From the NCBI GenBank assembly GCA_964397665.1, contig CAYNJW010000005.1, positions 1-41,332 on the forward strand: DNA of 41,332 nucleotides, written 5' to 3'. The notes beneath the pieces are model-generated. The model was given only the letters and a program-made list of their open reading frames with translations, was not told the DNA's origin and made no database searches. The DNA is from CAYNJW01 sp964397665 (GTDB lineage Archaea > Nanobdellota > Nanobdellia > Pacearchaeales > GW2011-AR1). The stretch's first letter is position 1; each line of letters opens with the position of its first letter. Positions 14,385 to 22,956 of the stretch are shown here, piece by piece. Position numbers and translations under genes: made by a program.

Positions 14385-15674
14385 ATGATAGATATCAAGA
14401 TTTTACGTGAGAATCCAGAGCTTATTTTAGATAATCTAAAAAAGAAATTTCAAGAAGATAAGTTGCCTTTGGTTAAGAGGATTTTGAAATTTGATGGAGA
14501 TTGGAGAAAAGAAAAATATGTTGTTGATAAATTAAGATCTGAAAGAAATAAAATTTCTGAGCAGATTAATCAGTTGATGAAATCTAAGAAGAAAGAGGAA
14601 GCAAAAGTTTTAATTATTGAGGCTAAAAAAATTCCAGATAAGATTGAAAAACACGAAGCTAAAATGAAAATGTTAAGAATTAAACTTGATGAAACTTTAT
14701 CAAAAATTCCAAATTTTATTTCAGATGAAACACCAATAGGTAAAGATGATTCTGAAAATGTTGTAGAGAAAGTAATCGGAGGTGCCAAGGTTCCAGATTT
14801 TGAAGTTAAAAATCATGTAGAATTAACTGAATCTTTAGGGATTAGCGATTTCGAATCTTCTGCAAAAGTTGCTGGAAAAGGATTTTACTATCTTGAAGGA
14901 GATTTAGCTTTATTAAATCAGGCGTTGATTACTTTTGCAATTAAAAAAATGACTGAAAAAGGATTTAGATATGTTGAAACTCCGTTGATGGTAAATAGGA
15001 AAGTTATCAATAATGTTACAGATTTAAATGATCAACAGAATATGGTTTACAAAATTGAAGGTGAAGAATTGTTTTTAATTGGAACTTCAGAACATTCTTT
15101 AATTGGTCGTTTTATTGAAGAAGAAATAAGTGAAAAAAAATTGCCAATAAAGCATACAAGTTATTCAATGTGTTTTAGGAGAGAGGTTGGGAGTCATGGT
15201 TTGGATGAAAGGGGATTATTTAGAACTCATCAATTTAACAAGGTTGAAATGATTGTGATTTGCAAACCTGAAGAATCAGATAGTTATTTTAAAGAATTAC
15301 AGAATATTACCTTAGAAATTTTTAAGGAGTTGGAAATTCCAACAAGAGTTTTAAGAATTTGTTCTGGTGATTTGGGAGATTTGAAAAAAGATCAAGTAGA
15401 TATTGAGGCGTGGAGTCCTAGAAGAAAAGCTTATTTTGAAGTTGGTTCTTGTTCTAATCTTACTGATGCTCAGGCAAGAAAACTTAAGATTACTACGAGA
15501 ATAAAAGGTGAAAGAATAACACCTCATACATTGAATAACACAGCAATAGCTACCTCAAGGGCGTTAGTTGCAATATTAGAAAATAATCAAAATAAAGATG
15601 GTTCAATCACAATTCCCAAAGTTCTTCAAGATTACATGGGTGGTAAGAAGAAGATTGAAGTTCAGAAAGGGTAA
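14385..15674 (+). CDS. serS: Seryl-tRNA synthetase
   Basis: This 429-residue class II aminoacyl-tRNA synthetase charges tRNA-Ser. An N-terminal antiparallel coiled coil that binds the long variable arm spans about 25-105. Motif 2 appears as MCFRREVGSHG...GLFRTHQF near 265-285, and motif 3 as NNTAIATSRALVAILEN near 385-405. The ordinary bacterial/archaeal-type length and motifs exclude the rare methanogen type. TTTAAATA about 26 bp before the ATG fits a leaderless transcript. It is divergent from the membrane protein gene. Confidence 0.97.
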   Translation: MIDIKILRENPELILDNLKKKFQEDKLPLVKRILKFDGDWRKEKYVVDKLRSERNKISEQINQLMKSKKKEEAKVLIIEAKKIPDKIEKHEAKMKMLRIKLDETLSKIPNFISDETPIGKDDSENVVEKVIGGAKVPDFEVKNHVELTESLGISDFESSAKVAGKGFYYLEGDLALLNQALITFAIKKMTEKGFRYVETPLMVNRKVINNVTDLNDQQNMVYKIEGEELFLIGTSEHSLIGRFIEEEISEKKLPIKHTSYSMCFRREVGSHGLDERGLFRTHQFNKVEMIVICKPEESDSYFKELQNITLEIFKELEIPTRVLRICSGDLGDLKKDQVDIEAWSPRRKAYFEVGSCSNLTDAQARKLKITTRIKGERITPHTLNNTAIATSRALVAILENNQNKDGSITIPKVLQDYMGGKKKIEVQKG

Positions 15675-15739
15675 GTTTCTAAATTATTTTTAGTATTTGG
15701 ACACGTAACATTTATAAATCTTATAGGTTTTATAACTGA

Positions 15740-15982
15740 ATGTCACATATTAAGCCAACAGATAGTCATTTAGTAAGTAAACTTAAATCTGTTGTTGGGC
15801 ATATTTCTGGAAGTATTGAAGGACATTATCCCTCAGAACCATTTTTTTCTACAAAACCTCAAAGGATGAAAGAAGATTTAAGGTATTTTAGAAGACAGAT
15901 AGTTAGGACAGGTGAAGAATTAACTGCTAAATATTCTCCTGAACAAATTGAAGCTTTTAAAATTCTTGGTTATTTGAAGTGA
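15740..15982 (+). CDS. Hypothetical protein
   Basis: I do not recognise this 80-residue protein. It has no membrane helix and is rich in His, Ser and basic residues (DSHLVSKLKSVVGHISGSIE near the start). Two TATA-like stretches (TTTATAAAT at about 15711 and TTTATAACT at about 15728) precede the ATG. A T-rich run (GTTTTTTATTTTTTATTTTT, 16041-16060) downstream may end its transcript. It stands alone between serS and the convergent pyrophosphatase gene. Confidence 0.68.
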   Translation: MSHIKPTDSHLVSKLKSVVGHISGSIEGHYPSEPFFSTKPQRMKEDLRYFRRQIVRTGEELTAKYSPEQIEAFKILGYLK

Positions 15983-16040
15983 AGTTAATAGTTTGATTGA
16001 TTTTAATTATTATAGGAATAATTTTTAATAACTTCCCTAG

Positions 16041-16060
16041 GTTTTTTATTTTTTATTTTT
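16041..16060 (+). terminator. T-rich terminator candidate
   Basis: GTTTTTTATTTTTTATTTTT lies downstream of the plus-strand 80-residue gene and overlaps the end of the convergent pyrophosphatase gene. It would give a U-rich RNA on the plus strand, the main feature of archaeal intrinsic terminators. No strong hairpin is seen before it. Confidence 0.4.
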
Positions 16061-16571
16061 CTTCAAATAATTTCACAGATTTTAAGATTGCTTCATATGC
16101 TTCTTTTTTCCCTTTTATTGCTTCGATAATTGTTTCTTTTCCTTGCAAGTGTTTATAAGACTCAAAGAAGTGGATTATTTCTTTTAGTTTATGCCCTCTT
16201 AGATTATCAATATCTTTATATTCACTGAATCTTGGGTCTGAATCATATACGCCGATTAGTTTAGTATCGCTTTCACCATTATCTTTCATATCCAACATTC
16301 CAACAATTCTAACTTTTGCCAAAGTCATTGGATAAACAGGGTGACTTGTTAAGACAAGAATATCAATTGGATCTCCATCTTCCCACAATGTGTTTGGAAG
16401 ATACCCATAATCACCTGGATAATGTATTGATGAAAAGAGAGGTCTATCTAATCTTAAAAATCCGGTTTCTTTATCAATTTCATATTTATTATCTGATCCT
16501 CGTGGAATTTCAATTAATGCATTTACTTTTTTAGGAAAATCTTCTGGTTGTTTAATTTTACTTTCTTTCAT
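16053..16571 (-). CDS. ppa: Inorganic pyrophosphatase (family I)
   Basis: This 172-residue soluble enzyme splits pyrophosphate released by synthetases and polymerases. The family I signature D-GDPIDILV is near residue 65, with the preceding HYPGDYGYLPNT and the Mg-binding aspartates. Length is typical of the compact prokaryotic hexameric enzyme. It is divergent from nth with only 39 bp between start codons, so the two promoters must overlap. Confidence 0.96.
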   Translation of the reverse strand: MKESKIKQPEDFPKKVNALIEIPRGSDNKYEIDKETGFLRLDRPLFSSIHYPGDYGYLPNTLWEDGDPIDILVLTSHPVYPMTLAKVRIVGMLDMKDNGESDTKLIGVYDSDPRFSEYKDIDNLRGHKLKEIIHFFESYKHLQGKETIIEAIKGKKEAYEAILKSVKLFEEK

Positions 16572-16610
16572 TTTGATTAGGTTTAAGAACTTTAAGACTA
16601 TATTAATCTT

Positions 16611-17222
16611 ATGGATTCAAAATTGGCAGTTAAGCAATTAAAAAAACTAGAAAAATCATTTAATAATGGAGATTTAAGACTTGCTGCAGATGGTTGGAAA
16701 AAAGATTGGCAAGTCTTAATTGCAATTATGTTGTCTGCTCAAACAAGAGATACTACAACTATTTCAGTTTGTAAATTACTTTTTTTAAATTATCCAACTT
16801 TGAAAAAATTATCCATGGAGAATATTCTCCAAATTGAGAAAATTATTAAAGTAGTTAATTATCATAAAACGAAAGCAAGACGTATAAAAGAGACTGCCAA
16901 AATTTTAACAGGTAAGAAAGTTCCTGATAATCTTGAGGAACTTATCGAGCTTCCAGGTGTCGGGAGGAAAACTGCAAATGTTTATCTTGCAGAGGTTCAT
17001 AAAAAAGCAGCAATTGGAGTAGATACACATGTTGCAAGATTATCTAAAAAATTAGGTTGGACAAAGAATTCAAATCCTGCAAAAATTGAAGAAGATTTAA
17101 AAAAATTATTTCCAAAAAACTATTGGAGTAAAATTAATAAAGTTCTCGTTACCTTTGGACAAATTTATGGAAGAAGCAGCAAGTTAGAAGATAAAAAATT
17201 AAAAGAAATATTTATAAAGTAG
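16611..17222 (+). CDS. nth: Endonuclease III lacking the iron-sulfur cluster
   Basis: This 203-residue DNA glycosylase/AP lyase removes oxidised pyrimidines. It has LSAQTRD near 41, the helix-hairpin-helix LPGVGRKTANV near 114-124 with catalytic Lys120, and GVDTHVARL with Asp138, both at the same numbers as in E. coli. The C-terminal C-x6-C-x2-C-x5-C loop that normally holds a 4Fe-4S cluster is missing: after FGQIYGR the sequence runs SSKLEDKKLK to the end with no cysteine. Iron-sulfur-free homologues are known, so activity is plausible. It is divergent from ppa. Confidence 0.92.
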   Translation: MDSKLAVKQLKKLEKSFNNGDLRLAADGWKKDWQVLIAIMLSAQTRDTTTISVCKLLFLNYPTLKKLSMENILQIEKIIKVVNYHKTKARRIKETAKILTGKKVPDNLEELIELPGVGRKTANVYLAEVHKKAAIGVDTHVARLSKKLGWTKNSNPAKIEEDLKKLFPKNYWSKINKVLVTFGQIYGRSSKLEDKKLKEIFIK

Positions 17223-17239
17223 ATTAATTAGTAATATTT

Positions 17240-17791
17240 ATGAGAGGTAATAAGAGAGGTCAAGAAGGTTTTAGTTTTGGTGCTGTTTTAGGATTAGTTG
17301 TGGGTGTAGTTGCCTTGGTGATGGTTGCATTATTTGTTTATAATATTTTTGGAAAAGCTGGGACAACATTGGAGTTATTGCCTGGTGAAGAGGCTTCAGC
17401 GTCTCAAATGTGTAGTTTAGTTGCAGGAAGTGGCGAGGCAAATTTGGTTTGTGATGATTTTAAAGAATTAAAGGTTAGCGGAAAGAAAAGATTGGTTAGT
17501 TGTTATTATGTTAAATCATTATTTAGCAAGGAGCCAGAATGGGCAGACAAAATAAAAACTATTGATTGTGAAAATGCACCATATAAAAAATGTGCTTTAT
17601 TAAAACAAGCAGGAGGATTAGGTAAAAATGGAGTTTTAGTTAATGGTGGTGTTTGTGTTGGTTCAAGTGGAAACGTTAAGGGGATAGAGGGAACATTTAG
17701 TGAAGGTTGTTTTTGTGAAGAATCTGGTTGTAAAAAATTAGATGAAACTAATAATGTTGTTGCGTGTTTAGATATTCCACCAAGTCTTTAA
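17240..17791 (+). CDS. Cysteine-rich exported protein with class III (pilin-like) signal
   Basis: I do not recognise a named family for this 183-residue protein. It begins with a short positive stretch ending in NKRG, then Q and a hydrophobic helix (about 13-38), the layout of archaeal prepilin signals cut after KRG. The outer part contains about eleven cysteines, in pairs such as CENAPYKKC and CFCEESGCKK, and is glycine-rich, suggesting disulfides. TTTATAAAG about 26 bp upstream indicates a leaderless start. It belongs by style with the pilin-like run at 19595-23969. Confidence 0.72.
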   Translation: MRGNKRGQEGFSFGAVLGLVVGVVALVMVALFVYNIFGKAGTTLELLPGEEASASQMCSLVAGSGEANLVCDDFKELKVSGKKRLVSCYYVKSLFSKEPEWADKIKTIDCENAPYKKCALLKQAGGLGKNGVLVNGGVCVGSSGNVKGIEGTFSEGCFCEESGCKKLDETNNVVACLDIPPSL

Positions 17792-17878
17792 TTTTTTTAA
17801 GTTTTTAAGAAATAATTAAATTTTTAAATAGTTTTTAGTTTTATATTTTAAAGATTAATCTTTATTAATTTTCTATTT

Positions 17879-17951
17879 AGCCCTGTAGTCTAGTGGTCAA
17901 GGATAGCTGGTTCTGGGCCAGCTGACCCCGGTTCGAATCCGGGCGGGGCTA
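17879..17951 (+). tRNA. tRNA-Gln (anticodon CUG)
   Basis: A complete cloverleaf: acceptor AGCCCTG pairs with CGGGGCT, the anticodon stem GCTGG/CCAGC encloses TTCTGGG (anticodon CTG), and the T arm is CCCGG-TTCGAAT-CCGGG. The discriminator is A. The acceptor and T arm match the usual archaeal tRNA-Gln. CCA is not encoded and there is no intron. A TATA-like element lies about 28 bp upstream. Confidence 0.96.
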
Positions 17952-17975
17952 TTCTTTGTAATTTTATTTTAGAAT

Positions 17976-18962
17976 TTAAAATGTATAAGTTTTAAGAAGA
18001 TTTTTATTTTCTTCTAAAAAATCTTGAGCTGTTGAAACAGGTTCTCCTCTTGCAATAAATAAACAAGGCATTCTTTCAAAATTTGCTTCTTTTTTTGCTT
18101 TTGATAAATCAGATAATGAGGGTCTTTTTTTATTTTTTGCAACTAATAAGAAATTTATTTTTCCTAAATCAGAGTTAATTTGAACTTTTGCAATTATTTC
18201 TTTTTTTGTTGTTTCCATTTCTTGAATAAATCTAATTTCTTTTTCATTTAGAAATGTTTTCACTTCTAATAAAAATTCTTCAGGGTTTATTTTAACCTTT
18301 GGTTTTTTTCTTTTTTCTTTTTCATCGAAAATATCTAATTTATTTTCTTCTTTTTTTATCGTTATTTTTTCTTTAATTTCNNNNNNNNNNNNNNNNNNNN
18401 NNNNNNNNNNNNNNNNNNNNNNNNNNNNNNNNNNNNNNNNNNNNNNNNNNNNNNNNNNNNNNNNNNNNNNNNNNNNNNNNTCTTCTTCTTTTGTTTGCGT
18501 ATTTTCTTTAATTGATTTTTTTTCAGTTGTTTTTGTTAAGAGGTTTTTCGCTTCTTCATTATCAATAAATGCATATTTCCAAACAATTCTTTCATTAAAC
18601 TTTATTGGAATTGCAAAATCTTTAATAGATCTTAATGCAACTCTGAGAGCAGGTTCTTGTTCTAAGTCATCAATTATTTTTTCTTTTTTTAATTTTAAAT
18701 ATGCTGTTTTTTCTATTCCTTTAAAATTTTCTTCTGCAAATTTTTCGAGATTTTCTTCTTGTTTATGTAATAAGTATAATGGGGAAGAACCAATTTTTAG
18801 TTTACTCATTTTAATTTTTTGTGCACTTACTAATTCAGATAATATTGCAGATGTAAAAACCTGGGATAATTCTATTTCTCTAGAAATATGGATTGGTAAA
18901 CTTGGGCCATTGTTTTCTAAAAAATTTAGAATCTTAATTTTAATTTCTTCTACATTAATCAT
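17976..18962 (-). CDS. Hypothetical protein with N-terminal winged helix, interrupted by an assembly gap
   Basis: The protein of about 328 residues (true length unknown) starts with what looks like a winged-helix domain (NVEEIKIKILNFLENNGPSL, then SQVFTSAILSELVSAQKI). A Lys/Glu-rich linker follows, and it contains the 100-N gap. The C-terminal 90 residues (MKE-like FLLEVKTFLNEKEIRF, then EIIAKVQINSDLGKINFLLVAK) have the alternating pattern of a nuclease-like alpha/beta domain, but I cannot name it. ATG 18962 is chosen over 18977 because TTATAAAG lies about 26 bp before it. The upstream gene endA is on the same strand, 34 bp away. Confidence 0.65.
   Translation of the reverse strand: MINVEEIKIKILNFLENNGPSLPIHISREIELSQVFTSAILSELVSAQKIKMSKLKIGSSPLYLLHKQEENLEKFAEENFKGIEKTAYLKLKKEKIIDDLEQEPALRVALRSIKDFAIPIKFNERIVWKYAFIDNEEAKNLLTKTTEKKSIKENTQTKEEXXXXXXXXXXXXXXXXXXXXXXXXXXXXXXXXXXEIKEKITIKKEENKLDIFDEKEKRKKPKVKINPEEFLLEVKTFLNEKEIRFIQEMETTKKEIIAKVQINSDLGKINFLLVAKNKKRPSLSDLSKAKKEANFERMPCLFIARGEPVSTAQDFLEENKNLLKTYTF
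18381..18480. other. 100-N assembly gap
   Basis: Exactly 100 N, the usual placeholder for a gap of unknown size. It falls in a low-complexity GAA/AAA-rich linker of the gene at 17976-18962, and both flanks read sensibly in the same frame. The true length cannot be judged. Confidence 0.98.
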
Positions 18963-18996
18963 ACTTATTTTGAGCATTCTTAGGTTATAAAGATTT

Positions 18997-19518
18997 TCAT
19001 GGTTTTATCCAACGAATTTCATAATAAGTTGGAGAGCCTTCTTCATCAACTACGCCTATTAATAAATTTTTCTTCGTAGAATGTGCAATCCGATTCTTTG
19101 CAGCAAAATCTTGCCATTTTAGAGTTTCATTTTCAGAAGCAACATACAAAATCCATTTTGCATGATTTTTACCCAAGGGTTTTCCTTTTTCATAAACTCT
19201 GAAATCTGCCCCAAATTTAAGTGCTGTTTTTAAAATATGCCCTCTTTTTCTTAAATCCCTAAAAATAAAATATTTTGTTTTAAATTTTTTATCTATTTTT
19301 TGGAATTTTTTAATTAGTTTTTCTCTATCAATTAACTTATCAGTTCCATCATAGACTTCTAATTTTTTTTCATCAACTAAAAATAAAGTTTCTTGCAATG
19401 AATAAAATACTTTTTCACCTATTTTTTCACCAAATTTAGAATTCGTTAGGATTGTCATAGCGTCAGGAGAGTTTGAGGAGATCCTTCCACCTATAAAATT
19501 TGATTTGATTTTTATCAT
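18997..19518 (-). CDS. endA: tRNA-splicing endonuclease
   Basis: This 173-residue protein matches the single-unit (alpha4 type) archaeal tRNA intron endonuclease. It has YFIFRDLRKRGHIL near 83, the GADFRVY segment with catalytic Tyr109, NHAKW with catalytic His119, and HSTKKNLLIGVVD with catalytic Lys near 149. It cuts bulge-helix-bulge introns from tRNAs and rRNA precursors. The three tRNA genes in this window have no introns. A TATA-like GATTTATTAAT lies about 25 bp upstream. Confidence 0.93.
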   Translation of the reverse strand: MIKIKSNFIGGRISSNSPDAMTILTNSKFGEKIGEKVFYSLQETLFLVDEKKLEVYDGTDKLIDREKLIKKFQKIDKKFKTKYFIFRDLRKRGHILKTALKFGADFRVYEKGKPLGKNHAKWILYVASENETLKWQDFAAKNRIAHSTKKNLLIGVVDEEGSPTYYEIRWIKP

Positions 19519-19594
19519 AAAATCTTTATGTTTTCTTGATTAATAAATCTTCTGTGAGCAATATATTTATTAATGTTGTTTTCTACATAAAGAT

Positions 19595-19765
19595 ATGTCG
19601 AAATACAAAAAGTCTAATAAGGCAGCTTTAGAAATGGATATTATTGGTTGGTGGGTGATTGCAATTATTGTTTTAGCAGTTGTTGTTTTAGGATTATTGG
19701 TCTTGAGAGGAAAAGGTGTTGGTGCAATGAGTTATTTAAAAAATATTTTTAGTTTAGGTGTATGA
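19595..19765 (+). CDS. Tiny type IV pilin-like protein (56 residues)
   Basis: This short gene encodes a basic start (MSKYKKSNK), a likely prepilin cleavage region AA/LEMD with Glu at the pilin-typical position, a hydrophobic helix (IIGWWVIAIIVLAVVVLGLL) and a short outer tail. The LEMDIIGWW pattern is common in small DPANN membrane proteins. A TATA-like ATATATTTATTAA lies about 27 bp before the ATG. The stop overlaps the next gene's start in ATGA, so the pair is translationally coupled. It is the first gene of the pilin-like run ending at 23969. Confidence 0.8.
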   Translation: MSKYKKSNKAALEMDIIGWWVIAIIVLAVVVLGLLVLRGKGVGAMSYLKNIFSLGV

Positions 19766-20766
19766 TGTTCGAGAATAAATTAGCAATGACAGCATTCGAT
19801 AAAGTATTATCTCTTGTTTTAGTTATTTTAATTGTTGTGAGTGTAGGTATCATGCTTTATAATTTTGATGCAGATAGTAAACTGCAATTTATTCCAAGTT
19901 ATGGTTCTGGTGAAGTTTTAAATGGCTCGATAGTTGACCAAACAATTATTTCAAAACATTCTTGTATACCTTTTGCAAAACTTAGTGATGGGGTCGATGA
20001 AGAAGGTTTTAGAGAAGTGTATTTAATAATTAATAAAAGTGGAAAGTTGGTTGAAAAACAAGCGTATTTAAAATTTAGAAATCTTGGGGGTATAAACAAT
20101 GAAATTTTAACTGTAGAAGGGGAAGAGACTTTAATAAATGTAAATGGTTTCGCAGTTACAATTGCTAATAAGTATTCTTCAAGAGATAATTTTAGAGAGA
20201 ATTTTAGGGCTTTACATTATCCCCCTTCTTATGATATTTTAAAAGGTTTTCAGCATACAACATTTAGAGATCTTCCAGAAGGTTTTTATTTTTGTAAGAA
20301 CAAAGGGTATTCTGTTGAAATTGAAGAATCTTTAGATTTATATCCTCGAAGTTTGTTAAAGTTTGAATTTACAAAAGGAGTTAATGATTTTGTTGAAATT
20401 CTTTTTGATTCTTCTAATAAATTATTTGATATTGGTTTAAAACTTAATGGAAAAAGTGATTATTGGTTTTCATTTATAAATGGCACTCCAAAACCTAATG
20501 CAAGAATAGATTCGTTTGATAAAGTTAAAAATAAAATTTATCTACGAGATTTGAATGTTTTAAAAGATTTATCAATGGCAAAAGATTTCAAAGAGTTATC
20601 TTCTAAATTAGTTGGAGTTTATAACAATAATAGAAAAGATAAGAGAATAGATTTTGATCCTGAACTTGAATGGTATGTTGCAAATGAGTTAAACTTTAAT
20701 ATGTTACTTTATGGTGTGGAGAATGTAAGTAAGGTGATTGAGAGAACAAGATTAAACAATGAATAA
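19762..20766 (+). CDS. Exported protein with N-terminal membrane helix, pilin-like cluster
   Basis: I do not recognise this 334-residue protein. It has a short polar start (MMFENKLAMTAFDK), a hydrophobic helix at about 15-34 and a long outer domain with only two or three cysteines. The start overlaps the stop of the tiny pilin-like gene by 4 bp. Its place in the cluster suggests it is a large minor subunit or a tip protein, but that is inference. Confidence 0.72.
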   Translation: MMFENKLAMTAFDKVLSLVLVILIVVSVGIMLYNFDADSKLQFIPSYGSGEVLNGSIVDQTIISKHSCIPFAKLSDGVDEEGFREVYLIINKSGKLVEKQAYLKFRNLGGINNEILTVEGEETLINVNGFAVTIANKYSSRDNFRENFRALHYPPSYDILKGFQHTTFRDLPEGFYFCKNKGYSVEIEESLDLYPRSLLKFEFTKGVNDFVEILFDSSNKLFDIGLKLNGKSDYWFSFINGTPKPNARIDSFDKVKNKIYLRDLNVLKDLSMAKDFKELSSKLVGVYNNNRKDKRIDFDPELEWYVANELNFNMLLYGVENVSKVIERTRLNNE

Positions 20767-20797
20767 GATTTAATAACTCTGTTTTCTATTAAAAATA

Positions 20798-20911
20798 ATG
20801 GTTTCAAAAAGAGGAATTGAAGATTTAATGAAGATATTATTATGGCTAGGTGTTTTGATACTTTTGTCTTTTGGAGTTTTTTCAGTATTGGATAAAATTT
20901 TGAGTTTTTAG
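20798..20911 (+). CDS. Tiny pilin-like membrane peptide (37 residues)
   Basis: The frame encodes MVSKRG, then IEDLM and a hydrophobic helix (KILLWLGVLILLSFGVFSVL) followed by DKILSF. The KRG/I cleavage-like site and the Glu shortly after match the layout of its neighbours. It lies in a 186-bp gap between two cluster genes and is below usual gene-calling limits. No Shine-Dalgarno is obvious. Its coding status rests on position and on the shared N-terminal pattern. Confidence 0.65.
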   Translation: MVSKRGIEDLMKILLWLGVLILLSFGVFSVLDKILSF

Positions 20912-20952
20912 TAATTAGGAAAAGTTAAAAACCACTGTTTATTGAAATACTT

Positions 20953-21996
20953 ATGAAGGTGTTTAAAGATAAAGTTGGAGAGATTTCAAGTAGTTTTATT
21001 GTTGGATTTATCATAACTTTGGCTGCAGGAATTATCCTTTTATCTATTTTTTACCAGATTGATTTTGGTTCAGAAATTGATGATCAAACTTGTCATGAGT
21101 CTGTGATTCTAAGAGGCAGTTTACCAAGTATTGGTGAAGTTCAAAGCTTTATTCCATTAAAATGTAAAACCGAAAAGTTTTGTATTTCAGGAAATAAAAA
21201 AGATAAATGTGATGAAGAGTATTCAGGTTCTAAAGATGTTAATGTTGTTAAGGTTAATAATGATTTAGATATTTCAAAATTTCTTTCAAAAGAAGTTGTG
21301 GATTGTTGGGTTATGCTCGGTGAAGGGAAAGTTTCGTTATATTCTCCCTCAATTGCTAAGAAGCTTGGTGCTGGAACTGTTTCTTCTTCTTGTGTTATCT
21401 GTTCAAGAATTGCATATGACGAATCTTCGTTATCAGAAAAAAATGTAAAGATTGAAGATGTTGATGTTTGGAGATATATGAAAAGTCATAAAATGCCTCT
21501 TAAGGATGTTTCTTATTACGATTTCTTAGCAGAAGATGGAACAAAAGTAAGTATTAAGGGTGTTCCAGATTATAAATTACAAGAGAGTAATAAAAAGGGG
21601 AATAACGTTGAGAGTAAATTGGGAGATTATGAAGATTCAAAAAATATTGATGATGAGCTTGCAGTGGTTTTTATGCAAGTTTCTACTGTAAAGCATAAAG
21701 AAGCTTTTAAGAATGCTGTTACCGGAGCAGGTGCCTTGTGGGGTGTTAGTGCTTATTTGGCACCAGTTAAAACAATTGTTGGAACAATTAAAAATGCACC
21801 AGTTATTGCTGTTATTGCAGGTGTTTTATTGGGTGCTCAACAATTAAATGTTGCAAGAAATAATGCAATAGCTTATTCATATTGTTCAGATGTTAAAATA
21901 GGTTCAGAAGATGGGATGAGTTGTTCAACAGTTCGGACAGTAAAATATGATGTCAAAGCTTTAAGCAAAATTTGTGGTTCTATAGAGAGTCTTTAA
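20953..21996 (+). CDS. Cysteine-rich exported protein with pilin-like N-terminus
   Basis: This 347-residue protein starts MKVFKDKVGEISSSF and then a hydrophobic helix to about residue 36. The outer region carries about twelve cysteines (CKTEKFC, KCDEE, SSCVICSR and others), suggesting disulfides. A second glycine/alanine-rich hydrophobic stretch (about 255-300, GAGALWGVSAYLAP and AVIAGVLLGAQ) precedes a last domain with more cysteines. I cannot name the family. GTTAAAAAC about 25 bp upstream suggests a leaderless start. It sits centrally in the pilin-like run. Confidence 0.72.
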   Translation: MKVFKDKVGEISSSFIVGFIITLAAGIILLSIFYQIDFGSEIDDQTCHESVILRGSLPSIGEVQSFIPLKCKTEKFCISGNKKDKCDEEYSGSKDVNVVKVNNDLDISKFLSKEVVDCWVMLGEGKVSLYSPSIAKKLGAGTVSSSCVICSRIAYDESSLSEKNVKIEDVDVWRYMKSHKMPLKDVSYYDFLAEDGTKVSIKGVPDYKLQESNKKGNNVESKLGDYEDSKNIDDELAVVFMQVSTVKHKEAFKNAVTGAGALWGVSAYLAPVKTIVGTIKNAPVIAVIAGVLLGAQQLNVARNNAIAYSYCSDVKIGSEDGMSCSTVRTVKYDVKALSKICGSIESL

Positions 21997-22037
21997 TTAG
22001 TGGATAGATTTAAAATCTTCTTTTTCTTATTGTTTGA

Positions 22038-22451
22038 ATGGAGAGTAAAAGAGGTAATATTATTATTGCAGAAGTTATTTTTTTAATAGTTAATATCCTT
22101 GTTTTTGTTATCTTGCTTTTATTTGTTTCAGAAGCATCTTCCGGCGCATTAATATATGAAAAAATTTATGCTAAACATATTGCACTTAGCATAGATTCTT
22201 CAAGACCTGGAACAGATTTATTTATCGAATTTTCAAAAGGACTAAAGATTGCAAAAAAGAATGGAATCCGTGGAGATGCGTTAAAGAATCTTGTTGACAT
22301 AGACACAACTAAAAATTTAGTAAGTGTTGATTTGGGAAAACAAGGAAAGAGTACGTTTGTTTTATTCTCAGATTATATTATCACTTCCCATTTTGAAGGA
22401 GATTATTTTGTAATTAGGATACGGGAAAAGTTTGGAGGTGCAAATGAATAA
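22038..22451 (+). CDS. Pilin-like membrane protein
   Basis: The 137-residue protein begins MESKRG/NIIIAEVIF and a long hydrophobic helix to about residue 30, the class III signal layout with Glu a few residues after the site. The outer domain is small, without cysteine. GATTTAAAATC about 26 bp upstream suggests a leaderless start, opening an operon of four overlapping or abutting genes up to 23969. The exact family is unknown. Confidence 0.74.
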   Translation: MESKRGNIIIAEVIFLIVNILVFVILLLFVSEASSGALIYEKIYAKHIALSIDSSRPGTDLFIEFSKGLKIAKKNGIRGDALKNLVDIDTTKNLVSVDLGKQGKSTFVLFSDYIITSHFEGDYFVIRIREKFGGANE

Positions 22452-22956
22452 GCGAGGTAATGAAAAGATATTTTCTATTTGGTGGTTTATATCTATTGTA
22501 GTAATTACAGTTGTTATAGCTTTAGTTACTATAAGTTTTATGTCAAAAGATGTAGATGTTCGTAAAGTAAGTGCAAAGATTTTATATGAAAGATTGGCAG
22601 AATGTTTAATTGAAAATGGATATTTGGATTCCAGATTTAAAGTTGGTGATTTAAATTGGGATTTGTTTAATAATTGTAACCTTCGCGAAGAGTTATTTTC
22701 TTCTGATGGTTCTGGATATTATTTTGAAGTTATTTTTCTAGATAAAGATAGAATTAGGGCAGGAGATAGAAGTTTAAGAAATCCATGTTTAGCTTCTAAT
22801 GATGTTGATTTTATAGATTCCCCAGGATGTATCTCTAATTCTGAAAAGGTTATTTATTTTTCTTTAGATGAAAAAAAGTTTTTAGAAGGTGATTTGAAAA
22901 TTTTTGCAATTTCAAATCAAGAAATAAATTCAAAAGGTATTTTAAATGAAGCTTGA
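22444..22956 (+). CDS. Pilin-like membrane protein
   Basis: This 170-residue protein begins MNKRG/NEKIFSIWWF and a hydrophobic helix to about residue 31, followed by an outer domain with four cysteines. The start at 22444 is chosen because GGAGGTG lies 3 bases before it within reach of the ribosome and the preceding codons do not fit the signal layout. It overlaps the previous gene by 8 bp and the next by 11 bp, so the genes are translationally coupled. Confidence 0.75.
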   Translation: MNKRGNEKIFSIWWFISIVVITVVIALVTISFMSKDVDVRKVSAKILYERLAECLIENGYLDSRFKVGDLNWDLFNNCNLREELFSSDGSGYYFEVIFLDKDRIRAGDRSLRNPCLASNDVDFIDSPGCISNSEKVIYFSLDEKKFLEGDLKIFAISNQEINSKGILNEA

